From NCBI GenBank assembly GCA_028287345.1, contig JAQBPV010000529.1:1-49858 (forward strand): a stretch of 49,858 nt of DNA, written 5' to 3'. Below the pieces are notes generated by a model. The model worked only from the letters and a program-made list of their open reading frames with translations. It was not told where the DNA came from and searched no databases. The translations under genes and the position numbers were made by a program. Source of the DNA: Gemmatimonadota bacterium (GTDB lineage Bacteria; Gemmatimonadota; Gemmatimonadetes; Gemmatimonadales; Gemmatimonadaceae). Shown here piece by piece: positions 42,944-49,858 of the stretch (positions are counted from its first letter, which is position 1; each line of letters opens with the position of its first letter).

Positions 42944-43527
42944 AGGAATGTGCGAAAGCCCCCAGACCGCTGCTGCCCAACCCCGTTATCGAAATCGGTG
43001 ACGGGAGAGGGTCCGGCGTTGAGCTCCATGCGCGTGACGGCCAAGCGATCGTCAGCGTGTTCGTGTCGCCCAGCGACTATGGCGAATTCGCGGGCCGAAT
43101 ACTGTACGTTGCAGTGAATCGTTACGTGGCCTTCTCAACGTGGGATAGCTCAAAGAAGCGGTCAGCGCGCCACTTCATCCACCGCGAGATCCTGCCAGAT
43201 ATCGATGGGCTACAAGTCGACCACGCGAATCGCATTCGGCTCGACAATCGTCGCGGCAATTTGCGGCGCGCAACGCCAAGCCTGAACACGGCTAATCGCG
43301 AGCGGCCCCACCACGCAAAGCCGCCATCGTCGCGCTTTCGCGGTGTGACAGCTCGCCAGGGTAAGTGGCAAGCCGGCTTGAAGGTTCATCGGCGATTTCG
43401 CTTCCTCGGCTTGTTCAAGAACGAAGAAGATGCGGCACGCGCCTACGACCGCGCGGCGGTTCAGGCCTTCGGCGCTTTCGCTGTGGTGAACTACGCCGAC
43501 GGCGAGCAGGCGGCGCCGGCGCAATGA
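42940..43527 (+). CDS. HNH endonuclease with AP2 DNA-binding domain
   Basis: The 195-residue protein has an HNH_3-type nuclease (VDHANRIRLDNRRGNLRRAT, about residues 88-107) and a C-terminal AP2/ERF domain (RFRGVTARQGKWQAGLKV and FKNEEDAARAYDRAAVQ). This fusion is common in phage homing endonucleases and mobile-element nucleases. It is coupled to both neighbours (ATGA), so it is part of the replication run; a homing-endonuclease role or a packaging role in nicking are both possible. Confidence 0.88.
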   Translation: MKECAKAPRPLLPNPVIEIGDGRGSGVELHARDGQAIVSVFVSPSDYGEFAGRILYVAVNRYVAFSTWDSSKKRSARHFIHREILPDIDGLQVDHANRIRLDNRRGNLRRATPSLNTANRERPHHAKPPSSRFRGVTARQGKWQAGLKVHRRFRFLGLFKNEEDAARAYDRAAVQAFGAFAVVNYADGEQAAPAQ

Positions 43528-44375
43528 CGCGACGCTACGGTTACCTCAAATTGTCGCGGAAGTTGTTCGATCCCGAGCGAGAGGATTCGTTCTGGCTGGA
43601 GAAGCGTTCGTTCTCGCGCTTTGAGGCGTGGATCGATCTCCTGCAGCTCGCACCGTGGACCGATTACTCAGTCACGTCCGGCGCAACGATCGAAGTTCCG
43701 CGGGGCTGTTTCATCGCATCCCTGCGACTTCTAACGCGCCGATGGGCGTGGCCGAAGACACGAGTCGAGCGCTTCCTCAGCCTTCTCTGTGCGCGGGACA
43801 TGCTGCGACGCGAAAGCGGGACACCAATCGGGACACTCTATCGTGTTGTGAAATATGAGACTTACCAGTCCCTGCGGGACAGCGAGCGGGACGAAAGTGG
43901 GACACCAATCGGGACAAAAATAAAGCAGTCAAGCAGGGAAGCACTTCAAGAAGCTACTACTACGCCGGAAATCGTTGGCTCGATCATGCCCGAGCAAAGC
44001 GCGTATCAAATCGGGCTCGTGTCTGCTGCCAATGACGCATCAGATCGGCGATTCCCCGGTGCCGTTCCAATTCGGTGGGATCACACAGGCACGGTCGACA
44101 CGGCTATCGCACTTCAATCAGCCGGAGTGCCCTTGGAGTTCGCCCAGCGCATCGTCGCGCAGAAGACCGAGGCGATGCCCTCGGCGCCGTACTCCATGAA
44201 GTACTTCCGCGACGCAATCATCGATGCGTGGCGTGCGCAATCCGCACCAGAACCGCCGCATTCGCCCTCCGTCGCTACGGGCACGGACGGGAAGACGCGA
44301 GCTCGCCGCAAGGATGCAGGTACTCCCGGAATTGAACCTTATGCCAACGCGTTTCGCGTGGGGATCGACCGATGA
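43524..44375 (+). CDS. Replication-initiator-like protein (phage replisome organiser type)
   Basis: The ATG at 43524 overlaps the previous stop. The 283-residue protein starts with YGYLKLSRKLFD and has a winged-helix-like N-terminal region (about 15-110, RFEAWIDLLQLAPW, GCFIASLRLLTRRWAWPKTR) and a long variable middle with two near-identical SGTPIGT stretches. This layout is that of phage replication initiator or O-like proteins, which bind the origin and recruit the helicase loader. The DnaC-like loader gene follows with an ATGA overlap, as in those phages. The phage origin often lies inside such a gene. Confidence 0.75.
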   Translation: MTRRYGYLKLSRKLFDPEREDSFWLEKRSFSRFEAWIDLLQLAPWTDYSVTSGATIEVPRGCFIASLRLLTRRWAWPKTRVERFLSLLCARDMLRRESGTPIGTLYRVVKYETYQSLRDSERDESGTPIGTKIKQSSREALQEATTTPEIVGSIMPEQSAYQIGLVSAANDASDRRFPGAVPIRWDHTGTVDTAIALQSAGVPLEFAQRIVAQKTEAMPSAPYSMKYFRDAIIDAWRAQSAPEPPHSPSVATGTDGKTRARRKDAGTPGIEPYANAFRVGIDR

Positions 44376-45208
44376 CAACACAGATTCAGCCATTGAGCGT
44401 GGGTTTCGAAACGCGCCAGGACACGTGCCCGAAGTGCAACGGCTCGTCGACGGCTACGCGAATCATCACGTGTGAGAAGGACCTGAGTAAAGCGTGGAAC
44501 CGGTATCTATGCGAAGCGTGTCAAGATCGCGCGGCAGCCGAGCGACGGTCATCTGCGACAGAGGCTTCGCCTGGGACTGTGACGACCGCTCGCATGAAGC
44601 AGCTCGGGGTGCCACCAAAGTATGCCGCCGTCTCACTGGAAAACTTCGACGTAAACGGAGCGGCACCCGGTCAGCGGTCGCGGCTCGATACGGTGATGAA
44701 GCGCGCCATCGATTTCCTGGCCGACTGGCCCGCCTCCCCCGTGCTCTCCTTGTTCGTCGGAGATCCGGGGACTGGAAAGGGGCACATCGCATGGAGTATC
44801 GCGCGTGCGGTGGTTGAATCGAAGCAGGGCAGCGCCCGCGTGTGTGTGCTCTCCGACGTGATTCGCGATCTGCGTGAAGCGTGGTCGTCGAACGAGGAGG
44901 GTGGACTGTCAGAAGCAGCGCGATTAAGCCGCTATCGCTCTGTGGATCTGCTCGTAATAGACGAAGTGAGCAACCACGCATTCTACGGCCAGCCTCGGCA
45001 GCATCTCTACGACCTCGTCGCGTGGCGCGAAGTCCACAACATGCCAACGATCATCACCACCAACGACTCGGGAGAGGACATCGCCACAACCCTCGGCCCT
45101 GCTCTCTCGAGCCGCGTACTTGGGGGCGGACCGATCTGGTATTTCGGCGAGGGGGACTATCGAATCAAGCGCGCGGAGAAGATCAGGATTGGAGGGCACA
45201 CCGCATGA
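44372..45208 (+). CDS. DnaC/IstB-like AAA+ helicase loader
   Basis: The 278-residue protein has a Cys-rich N-terminus (CPKC near residue 19 and CEAC near 48, a zinc-ribbon-like pair), Walker A GDPGTGKG at 130-137 and Walker B LLVIDE. The Thr/Ser usually after the Walker Lys is Gly here, which is odd but the rest of the fold is intact. DnaC-type proteins load the replicative helicase for an initiator, here the gene just upstream. Confidence 0.85.
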   Translation: MTTQIQPLSVGFETRQDTCPKCNGSSTATRIITCEKDLSKAWNRYLCEACQDRAAAERRSSATEASPGTVTTARMKQLGVPPKYAAVSLENFDVNGAAPGQRSRLDTVMKRAIDFLADWPASPVLSLFVGDPGTGKGHIAWSIARAVVESKQGSARVCVLSDVIRDLREAWSSNEEGGLSEAARLSRYRSVDLLVIDEVSNHAFYGQPRQHLYDLVAWREVHNMPTIITTNDSGEDIATTLGPALSSRVLGGGPIWYFGEGDYRIKRAEKIRIGGHTA

Positions 45209-45612
45209 TCACGCTTATGGAACTCCGAGAGAAGTGGGAGGCGCGCCGCACTGAGGCGAAGCGGTGCGGCTACCTCGCAGCAGTCGATGCTGTATGCAGT
45301 GACGTGCTCACCGATCTGATCGACCTCGCCCAGACGAGTGATTCCACTACGCTCAATCTGACCGAGGCTGCGGCGACGACTGGTTTCCACCCTGGCAGCA
45401 TCGCCCGAATGATCAAGACAGGAAAGGCGAAAAACTACGGAACATCAAGTCGCCCGCGTGTGCGGCCGAGTGAGCTCCCACGCAAGGCACGATGCGTCTC
45501 AGATGCTTCTGGCGATGCGCGTCCTTCGCTGGTATCATCGGTCAGTGATGATGCGCTCGCGCTCGACGCGGTTGCATCGCGTATGGGTCGCTCCACTGGC
45601 ATGAGAGGATGA
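45205..45612 (+). CDS. Helix-turn-helix protein next to the integrase
   Basis: The ATG at 45205 overlaps the loader stop and the end overlaps the integrase start (both ATGA). The 135-residue protein has a helical N-terminus and a helix-turn-helix, LNLTEAAATTGFHPGSIARM, then a basic-polar tail. Position and motif fit a DNA-binding directionality or excision factor for the integrase, though this is inference. Confidence 0.55.
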   Translation: MITLMELREKWEARRTEAKRCGYLAAVDAVCSDVLTDLIDLAQTSDSTTLNLTEAAATTGFHPGSIARMIKTGKAKNYGTSSRPRVRPSELPRKARCVSDASGDARPSLVSSVSDDALALDAVASRMGRSTGMRG

Positions 45613-46877
45613 CGCGCATGGGCCGCCCGAAGAAGTGCTGGTCGGTGAAGGTGGGCGCGCGCGGTCATAGCGTGTTCGCGTTCGAGCGCGCACCGGGCGG
45701 TCCACTGTGGCTTCGCTGGTGGGTGCCGAAGTCCCTGAACGCTGATGGCCAATGGCAGTGGCGCCCACTCAAGCACACGGACCGCGTCGTCGCCGAGCAG
45801 ACCGCTCGCACTGTCGCGGCACAGCTGATGAGTGTCGCCGTCAGCGAGAGCTCCGGAAGGACGACGCTGGCCGAGATCCTCGTGGCGTATCGCGCTGACG
45901 TGTGCGATCACCTAAAAGGGCAGGGGCCGAAGGAAGCAAAGCGTCGCATCGCAATCTGGACGGCCGTCCTCGGCGCGCAGCGCGACGTCGCGACGATCGA
46001 CTTTCCGACGATCGAGCGTTTCATCCGAGATCGGCGCGCCGGCACAATCGTCGTCGTGCCGTACAAGCTCAAGAAGTCGCCGACAGATGGCGCGATCGGC
46101 GCCGATGTGGTGTTCCTCGAGAGCGCGCTCAATCACGCGACGCGTGTTGTTCGCCCGAGCGGAGCCCGTCTCCTGCACACGAATCCGATCCGCGGATTCC
46201 AGATCCCACGGAACAAGAACCCGAAGCGGCCGGTCGCGAGCTATGACCGCTTCCTCAAGGTTGCCGAGTTCGCGGATGCCGTTGACCTGCAGCAGCTCTT
46301 CGGCGCGTTCATGGCCCTGGTCGAGGGCCTGGGATGGCGTGTGTCCGCTATCTGCGCGCTGCGCAACGCTGACGTCGATTTGAAGGCAACACCGTCAACG
46401 CCACACGGCCGCATTCAGAAGCGCCCCGAGATCGACAAAGAAGGTGTCGGTGGCTGGCTGCCAATGAGCGAGTCCGTCCGCGCGGCGGTCGAGCGTGCGC
46501 GCTCACGGAACGCCACTATTCTCGCCGAGTGGCCGCTGTTCCCGGCGCCGATGGCGCGAATTGCGCTCGAGCAGCAGGCACGCACGATCGAGGTACCGAA
46601 GTGCTGGAGTCGATACCACGCCCGGGCCCTTCTGGCACGTGCCGAGCTGAAGGCCGGGCTGGCTCCGCTCGAGGGCTCTGACTTTCATAGCTACCGTCGC
46701 ACCTGGGCGACGGAACGGAAACACCTGCCGGCGCAGGATGTGGCGGAGGCGGGCGGGTGGCGCGACCTGCGAACCATGGAGCGAGCGTACATGCAGACGG
46801 ACGCGTCGACGATCCTCGCGGTCGTCACCGAGCCGCGGAAGCTGCGGGACGCGAAGGCAGACGAGGCGGCGAGCTAG
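45609..46877 (+). CDS. Tyrosine site-specific integrase
   Basis: The 422-residue protein has all catalytic residues: Arg244 (GLGWRVSAICALRNADVDL), His360 and Arg363 (HSYRR), Trp384 (GGW) and the nucleophile Tyr394 (RTMERAYMQTD). The N-terminal part has the arm- and core-binding regions. It lies next to attR, 240 bases away, and will integrate the element into tRNA-Pro. The reading direction is toward attR. The start may be ATG 45609 or 45618. Confidence 0.93.
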   Translation: MTRMGRPKKCWSVKVGARGHSVFAFERAPGGPLWLRWWVPKSLNADGQWQWRPLKHTDRVVAEQTARTVAAQLMSVAVSESSGRTTLAEILVAYRADVCDHLKGQGPKEAKRRIAIWTAVLGAQRDVATIDFPTIERFIRDRRAGTIVVVPYKLKKSPTDGAIGADVVFLESALNHATRVVRPSGARLLHTNPIRGFQIPRNKNPKRPVASYDRFLKVAEFADAVDLQQLFGAFMALVEGLGWRVSAICALRNADVDLKATPSTPHGRIQKRPEIDKEGVGGWLPMSESVRAAVERARSRNATILAEWPLFPAPMARIALEQQARTIEVPKCWSRYHARALLARAELKAGLAPLEGSDFHSYRRTWATERKHLPAQDVAEAGGWRDLRTMERAYMQTDASTILAVVTEPRKLRDAKADEAAS

Positions 46878-46990
46878 TCGTGTGTGTTCTTGGGTACGGC
46901 GCCAGCCACCGCAACAACATATCAGTGAGCGTTGATGCGTTCTCTCTTCATTTGACATTGAGGGAGCTGTCTTCAGCTGCACCCTGTGCC

Positions 46991-47008
46991 TGCTACGTTA
47001 TCGCTACG
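46991..47008 (+). other. Putative integrase arm-type site, right
   Basis: Two direct TGCTACG-like copies lie 11 bases apart (46991-46997; 47002-47008 as CGCTACG), in the same orientation and spacing as near attL. The 240 bases between integrase and attR show no gene; the longer open frames crossing attR are shadows. Confidence 0.55.
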
Positions 47009-47117
47009 TTCGGCCTCCACAAAGGATTGAGTTCGGGGCCGACCACCCCAACACTGGCCCTTGGCGTTCAGAGGGGAGTACTACATCTTGTTGAGGAGGG
47101 ATGTTGTCAGTCCCTAG

Positions 47118-47159
47118 ATGGGGTTCAGGGGGTCGCGGGTTCAAATCCCGCCGTCCCGA
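47118..47159 (+). repeat. attR: 42-bp copy of the tRNA-Pro 3' end
   Basis: Identical to 14256-14297 and in the same orientation. The 5' half of the tRNA is absent here, so this is not a second tRNA gene. It marks the right boundary of the element. Confidence 0.93.
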
Positions 47160-47171
47160 CTCGACAACGCT

Positions 47172-47205
47172 CGGCCCTGCAACGACCTCCGTTGCGGGGC
47201 CGTTT
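47172..47205 (+). terminator. Original tRNA-Pro terminator, displaced by integration
   Basis: Thirteen pairs (47172-47184 with 47190-47202, one G-T) with a five-base loop are followed by TTT. It lies 13 bases after attR, the distance a tRNA terminator would have before insertion. Confidence 0.75.
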
Positions 47206-47276
47206 GTCTTCCTCCGGAAGTCGTAACGGTCAGTGCAAGGCGCTGCGTTCGCCAGCGGCCGATCAAATTGCTCCAC

Positions 47277-48173
47277 TCACGGCCGCCGCCTTCCCTTGGC
47301 GAACACCTTGTCATCGTCGCCACGCCACTCGAACGTCATCGGGCGACCCTTTTCCCGCGCGAACTCGATGGTCACATCCGGGCGGAGCACCTCGTAGATC
47401 ACTCCCTTCTTGTCATACACGGCGGGCACGAACCAGTCCGGCGCCACGCGGACCATCGCGAAGTGCCCCAAATAGCCATCCCATAGCCCCACCCGACCCT
47501 TGAGCGTGCCGTTCTCGTAGTCGAGGACCAGCGGAGACGTTTTCGTCACCTTGCCCGTCGAATCGACCTCCATAAAGTCGTAGCGCCCGACATACTGTTG
47601 CGCGTCGGCGAGCGGCATTGTTGTGGTGAGCGAGGGCGTGACCCCTACGTTCACCGAAACGGTGATCCTCTCCCAGTTCATTGCCAGCGTGCCGCCATCC
47701 ACGCGCAGGTCGGGCATCGACCAGGTCAGTACCTCGGCGAATGGGGCTTCATGCGCCTGAACCCCAAAGCGGATCTGCGCAGGATTCGAATCCGGCGGCA
47801 TGTTGTGAAACTGCCTCCACTTCGGGTCGAGCACCATCGTCCAGTCACCGGACTGCCGCACCACGAACCACACCGAGTACTTGCCTTTGGGAACGGCGCG
47901 CCCGTCGAGCGCGATCGCCTTGTCCGTCTCCAGGGTCGTCGCATAATTGGCACCCGGCGTCCACACCTCGCCCCAGTGTACAGCCTTGGTGCCGAACAGC
48001 GGATTTCTTCCCCGCACGCGAGGTCTCGAATACTGCATGGTGATTGTCGTACCATCGATCACCTGGGAGATCGTACCAAGCTCGCTCCCTTTGACTTGGG
48101 CAATGGCGGGCATCGTGTTTCCCGCCATGCCCGTTGCGACGACGATCGCGCATCGCGCGAAGTTCCACCTCAT
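47277..48173 (-). CDS. DUF2911 family secreted protein
   Basis: The 298-residue protein has a signal peptide (about residues 1-26, ending MPAIAQ). The mature part has the DUF2911 pattern: TITMQYSRPRVRGRNPLFG, GEVWTPGANYATTLETDK, and GKYSVWFVV followed by a WTMVL strand. This family is common in Bacteroidota and Gemmatimonadota with unknown function, probably in the periplasm. The C-terminal 120 residues form an added beta-rich part. It is the first gene of the host flank. Confidence 0.82.
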   Translation of the reverse strand: MRWNFARCAIVVATGMAGNTMPAIAQVKGSELGTISQVIDGTTITMQYSRPRVRGRNPLFGTKAVHWGEVWTPGANYATTLETDKAIALDGRAVPKGKYSVWFVVRQSGDWTMVLDPKWRQFHNMPPDSNPAQIRFGVQAHEAPFAEVLTWSMPDLRVDGGTLAMNWERITVSVNVGVTPSLTTTMPLADAQQYVGRYDFMEVDSTGKVTKTSPLVLDYENGTLKGRVGLWDGYLGHFAMVRVAPDWFVPAVYDKKGVIYEVLRPDVTIEFAREKGRPMTFEWRGDDDKVFAKGRRRP

Positions 48174-48547
48174 CGATTCACCCGTTGGGATTGGTGGGCC
48201 GAAATCATAGCGCTCGCCTTTTTGTACGGCTAGCGGAGAGCGTTCGCCATGAAACGCCTAGGAGCGACCGCGGCGGAGCCACTTCTTGTTGCGGATCACG
48301 CCATCTAAAGCGATCCAGCACCGATGATTTCTCGTCCGAATGAGACCGCTTGTAATCGGCGAGCTCGCAAACGTTGCCCCGCGAAGATTGCCTATTGACT
48401 CTTGCTCTCGAAAATACGTTTAGCATAAAACGAATCGTGCTCTTTGCGATTGCTCTTGTGCCGCCCTTCCGGTATCGCGAGACGACGGCAGTTCGCTCCG
48501 CGCCAGCGACGCTTTCAGGGTAGACGACCGACGACCGCTGCGCGCCG
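48174..48547. other. Intergenic region before the Pro/Thr-rich frame
   Basis: I see no gene with convincing composition. The stretch is locally lower in GC near 48380-48440 and may hold the promoter of the following genes or of the leftward DUF2911 gene. Confidence 0.4.
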
Positions 48548-49027
48548 GTGGCAATCGACGCCGCTCCGACGGCACTCGGCTCCGCACCGCTGACATTCTG
48601 GCCCGAAACGCGGGCTTCGACGCACCCGCCGCGGACTTCGTCTCGCGCAGCGGACGTTCGCGTCGGCGCATTTGGCTGTCCGATCCGAGCAGCGCGCCTC
48701 TCTCGCGTGATGGCGCCCGCTCGGACCGAGCAAGCGAAAACCACAACCGACGCACCGCGCACGCCGCCATCGCCGCTGCCGATCCAACCGGAGCAACCTC
48801 CGACTTCGGATCAACGTGCTGCTGTTATCAGCAATACAACGCGCACTTCGATCGTCACACCGACCACTTCGATCATCGCGCCGCCGACTGCGACCGTCAC
48901 ACCGACGACCGCAACCGCCGCACCGCGCGCTCCAATCGTTTTCGACACCCGATACACACCGGCAGCGCACGTGGCCCCACTGCCGGTCCGCACTCCGTCG
49001 CATGCCACATCAATTGGAGATCTATGA
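48548..49027 (+). CDS. Possible Pro/Thr-rich protein
   Basis: A 159-codon frame ends with an ATGA overlap with the next gene, which is the only strong sign that it is real. Its C-terminal part has near-repeats of TTSI-like units (TSIVTPTTSIIAPPTATVTP), as in flexible extracellular linkers. No ribosome-binding site or signal peptide seen. A mirrored Arg/Cys-rich leftward frame exists but looks like a shadow. Confidence 0.25.
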   Translation: MAIDAAPTALGSAPLTFWPETRASTHPPRTSSRAADVRVGAFGCPIRAARLSRVMAPARTEQAKTTTDAPRTPPSPLPIQPEQPPTSDQRAAVISNTTRTSIVTPTTSIIAPPTATVTPTTATAAPRAPIVFDTRYTPAAHVAPLPVRTPSHATSIGDL

Positions 49028-49761
49028 AAACAGATCAGGGCAATGTTCTGCAGTCGCTCCGCATCGTGCAGTCCTTCCTGGACACGCACGCCGCGAGCAT
49101 CAGGACCATCAACAGCACCGGTGCCCGCAAGCAGCTCGACGATGCCATCATCGAACTTGCCGGCCACGAATCCGAACAGAGCGGCAAGGCACTCGCCGCC
49201 CAGTTCGAGACGAAGAAGAAGACGAGTTGTCGTCGAGATCTATTGAAGAAGAACATGACGCCCATCTCGCGCATCGCGCAGCTCGAGCTCCCGCGCACCG
49301 AAGAGCTCTTCCCGCTCCGCATGTCGAAGGCTGGCCTGTCCACCGCTCGGCTCGCGGCGGCGGCCTACGGCATGGCGAAGGCCGCCGCGCCGTACAGCAA
49401 CATCTTCGTCGCCGCGGGGCTCCCCGCGGATTTCCTTTCCTCACTCACCGGCGCCGCCGACGCCATGCTCGCCACCGTGAACGATCGCGCACAGCATCGC
49501 AGTCTCTCGAAGGGCGCCACGCGCGCCATCGCTGTGCGTCTCTCTACGGCACGCAAGATCATTCGCGTGCTCGATACGCTCGTTAGTGTCGCGCTCGAGA
49601 ATGACCCGAAGTTGCTCGAAGCTTGGAATGGCGTGAAACGTCTTCCGACTCCCCGACGCAACACTCCTCCGGTCGTCTACACGCCACCGACCACCACCTC
49701 CAACCCCTCGACAACCCTAGCTTCTGAGAGCACAACTACTCCTGTAGCAACCACCGGCTGA
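49024..49761 (+). CDS. Hypothetical helical protein with Pro/Thr tail
   Basis: The ATG follows GGAG at 6 bases. The 245-residue protein is helical in its first 200 residues (LQSLRIVQSFLDTHAASIRT, RLAAAAYGMAKAAAPYSNIF), with a Pro/Thr/Ser-rich C-terminal tail (TPPTTTSNPSTTLASES). No signal peptide. No family recognised. A hairpin terminator follows, so the gene is probably complete and transcribed alone or with the previous frame. Confidence 0.7.
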   Translation: MKTDQGNVLQSLRIVQSFLDTHAASIRTINSTGARKQLDDAIIELAGHESEQSGKALAAQFETKKKTSCRRDLLKKNMTPISRIAQLELPRTEELFPLRMSKAGLSTARLAAAAYGMAKAAAPYSNIFVAAGLPADFLSSLTGAADAMLATVNDRAQHRSLSKGATRAIAVRLSTARKIIRVLDTLVSVALENDPKLLEAWNGVKRLPTPRRNTPPVVYTPPTTTSNPSTTLASESTTTPVATTG

Positions 49762-49783
49762 CGCAAGTCACGCCAACATGTGA

Positions 49784-49814
49784 TGCACACTCGGTCGGCC
49801 GGGCCGAGTGTGCA
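49784..49814 (+). terminator. Hairpin terminator
   Basis: An 11-base stem (49784-49794, TGCACACTCGG, with 49804-49814) and a nine-base loop lie 23 bases after the stop of the preceding gene. Only a weak T-rich stretch follows. Confidence 0.6.
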
Positions 49815-49858
49815 TTGCACTCTCATCCGAAGAGCATCACGGCGCCGTGCCCGCACCC

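Larger units (their letters stand above)
14256..47159 (+). mobile_element. Integrated satellite/prophage-like element in tRNA-Pro
   Basis: The element is bounded by the 42-bp tRNA repeats and carries a tyrosine integrase next to its right end, a repressor switch, a replication module, a terminase pair and a giant polyvalent protein. No portal, major capsid, tail, holin or conjugation gene is visible, and no relaxase. One unit is about 32.86 kb. The gene content fits a phage-related element that can excise, replicate and be packaged but needs structural proteins from elsewhere, or a prophage that lost its head and tail genes. Accessory cargo (toxin-antitoxin-chaperone, DNA ligase, unknown operon) occupies the middle. 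Confidence 0.88.

Noticed and set aside
14298-47117. CRISPR array or conjugation module inside the element
   Set aside because: No regularly spaced repeats were seen, and no relaxase, coupling protein or type IV secretion motif was found.
47118-47159. Possible second tRNA-Pro gene
   Set aside because: Only the 3' 42 bases are present and no acceptor 5' half or D-arm precedes them, so it is the attR repeat.
46757-47503. 248-codon frame crossing attR
   Set aside because: It spans the integration boundary and the integrase gene in another frame, so it cannot be an ancestral gene; composition is shadow-like.
48515-49003. Arg/Cys-rich leftward frame with repeats
   Set aside because: The repeats mirror the Pro/Thr-rich forward frame and no ribosome-binding site is seen; low chance of being real.

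Overview
The window looks like part of a Gemmatimonadota-type (or similarly GC-rich, soil-associated) bacterial chromosome carrying an integrated mobile element. Pointers to this lineage are the high GC, an ECF-type sigma factor overlapping a Ser/Thr kinase with a C-terminal beta-propeller-like half, a SusC/SusD (RagA/RagB) pair, many predicted lipoproteins and a DUF2911 protein. The assignment rests on gene content only.

Left chromosomal flank (1-14297). A partial outer-membrane beta-barrel gene and a small lipoprotein come first. A leftward NorQ/NorD-like pair (MoxR-type AAA+ ATPase and vWA protein) follows. A rightward cluster then carries an ECF sigma factor, a transmembrane protein kinase (overlapping the sigma gene), a SusC-like TonB-dependent receptor, a SusD-like lipoprotein and a lipoprotein alpha/beta hydrolase. 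This reads as a regulated uptake and processing locus. The flank ends with tRNA-Pro(GGG).

Integrated element (about 14256-47159, ~32.9 kb). A 42-bp direct repeat of the 3' part of tRNA-Pro bounds it: attL lies inside the intact tRNA and attR lies beyond a tyrosine integrase. Paired TGCTACG motifs near both ends look like integrase arm sites, and each end has its own hairpin terminator. From left to right the element holds: a virion/packaging-like module (hydrolase, coiled internal protein, a 2,458-aa polyvalent protein with M15 peptidase-like, ParB-like, zincin-like and LPD38-like segments, and small and large terminase); cargo (secreted protein, membrane protein, DUF3800); a divergent genetic switch with three operator-like palindromes, an apparently leaderless Xre repressor and an M41-like HEAGH peptidase; a long run of small, translationally coupled accessory genes; an unrecognised three-gene overlapping operon ending in a membrane protein; a LigD-type DNA ligase; a HigBA-type toxin-antitoxin pair followed by a SecB-like chaperone (a TAC system) and a fourth coupled gene; and a replication/integration run (HNH-AP2 protein, replication-initiator-like protein, DnaC-like loader, HTH protein, integrase). 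I see no portal, capsid, tail or lysis cassette, so the element is either a satellite-like or transfer element that packages its DNA in a helper's particle, or a deleted prophage.

Right flank (47160-49858). This holds the original tRNA terminator, a leftward DUF2911 gene, a gene-poor stretch with Pro/Thr-rich coding potential and a hypothetical gene with a terminator.

All calls come from reading the sequence and from family knowledge; no searches were run.
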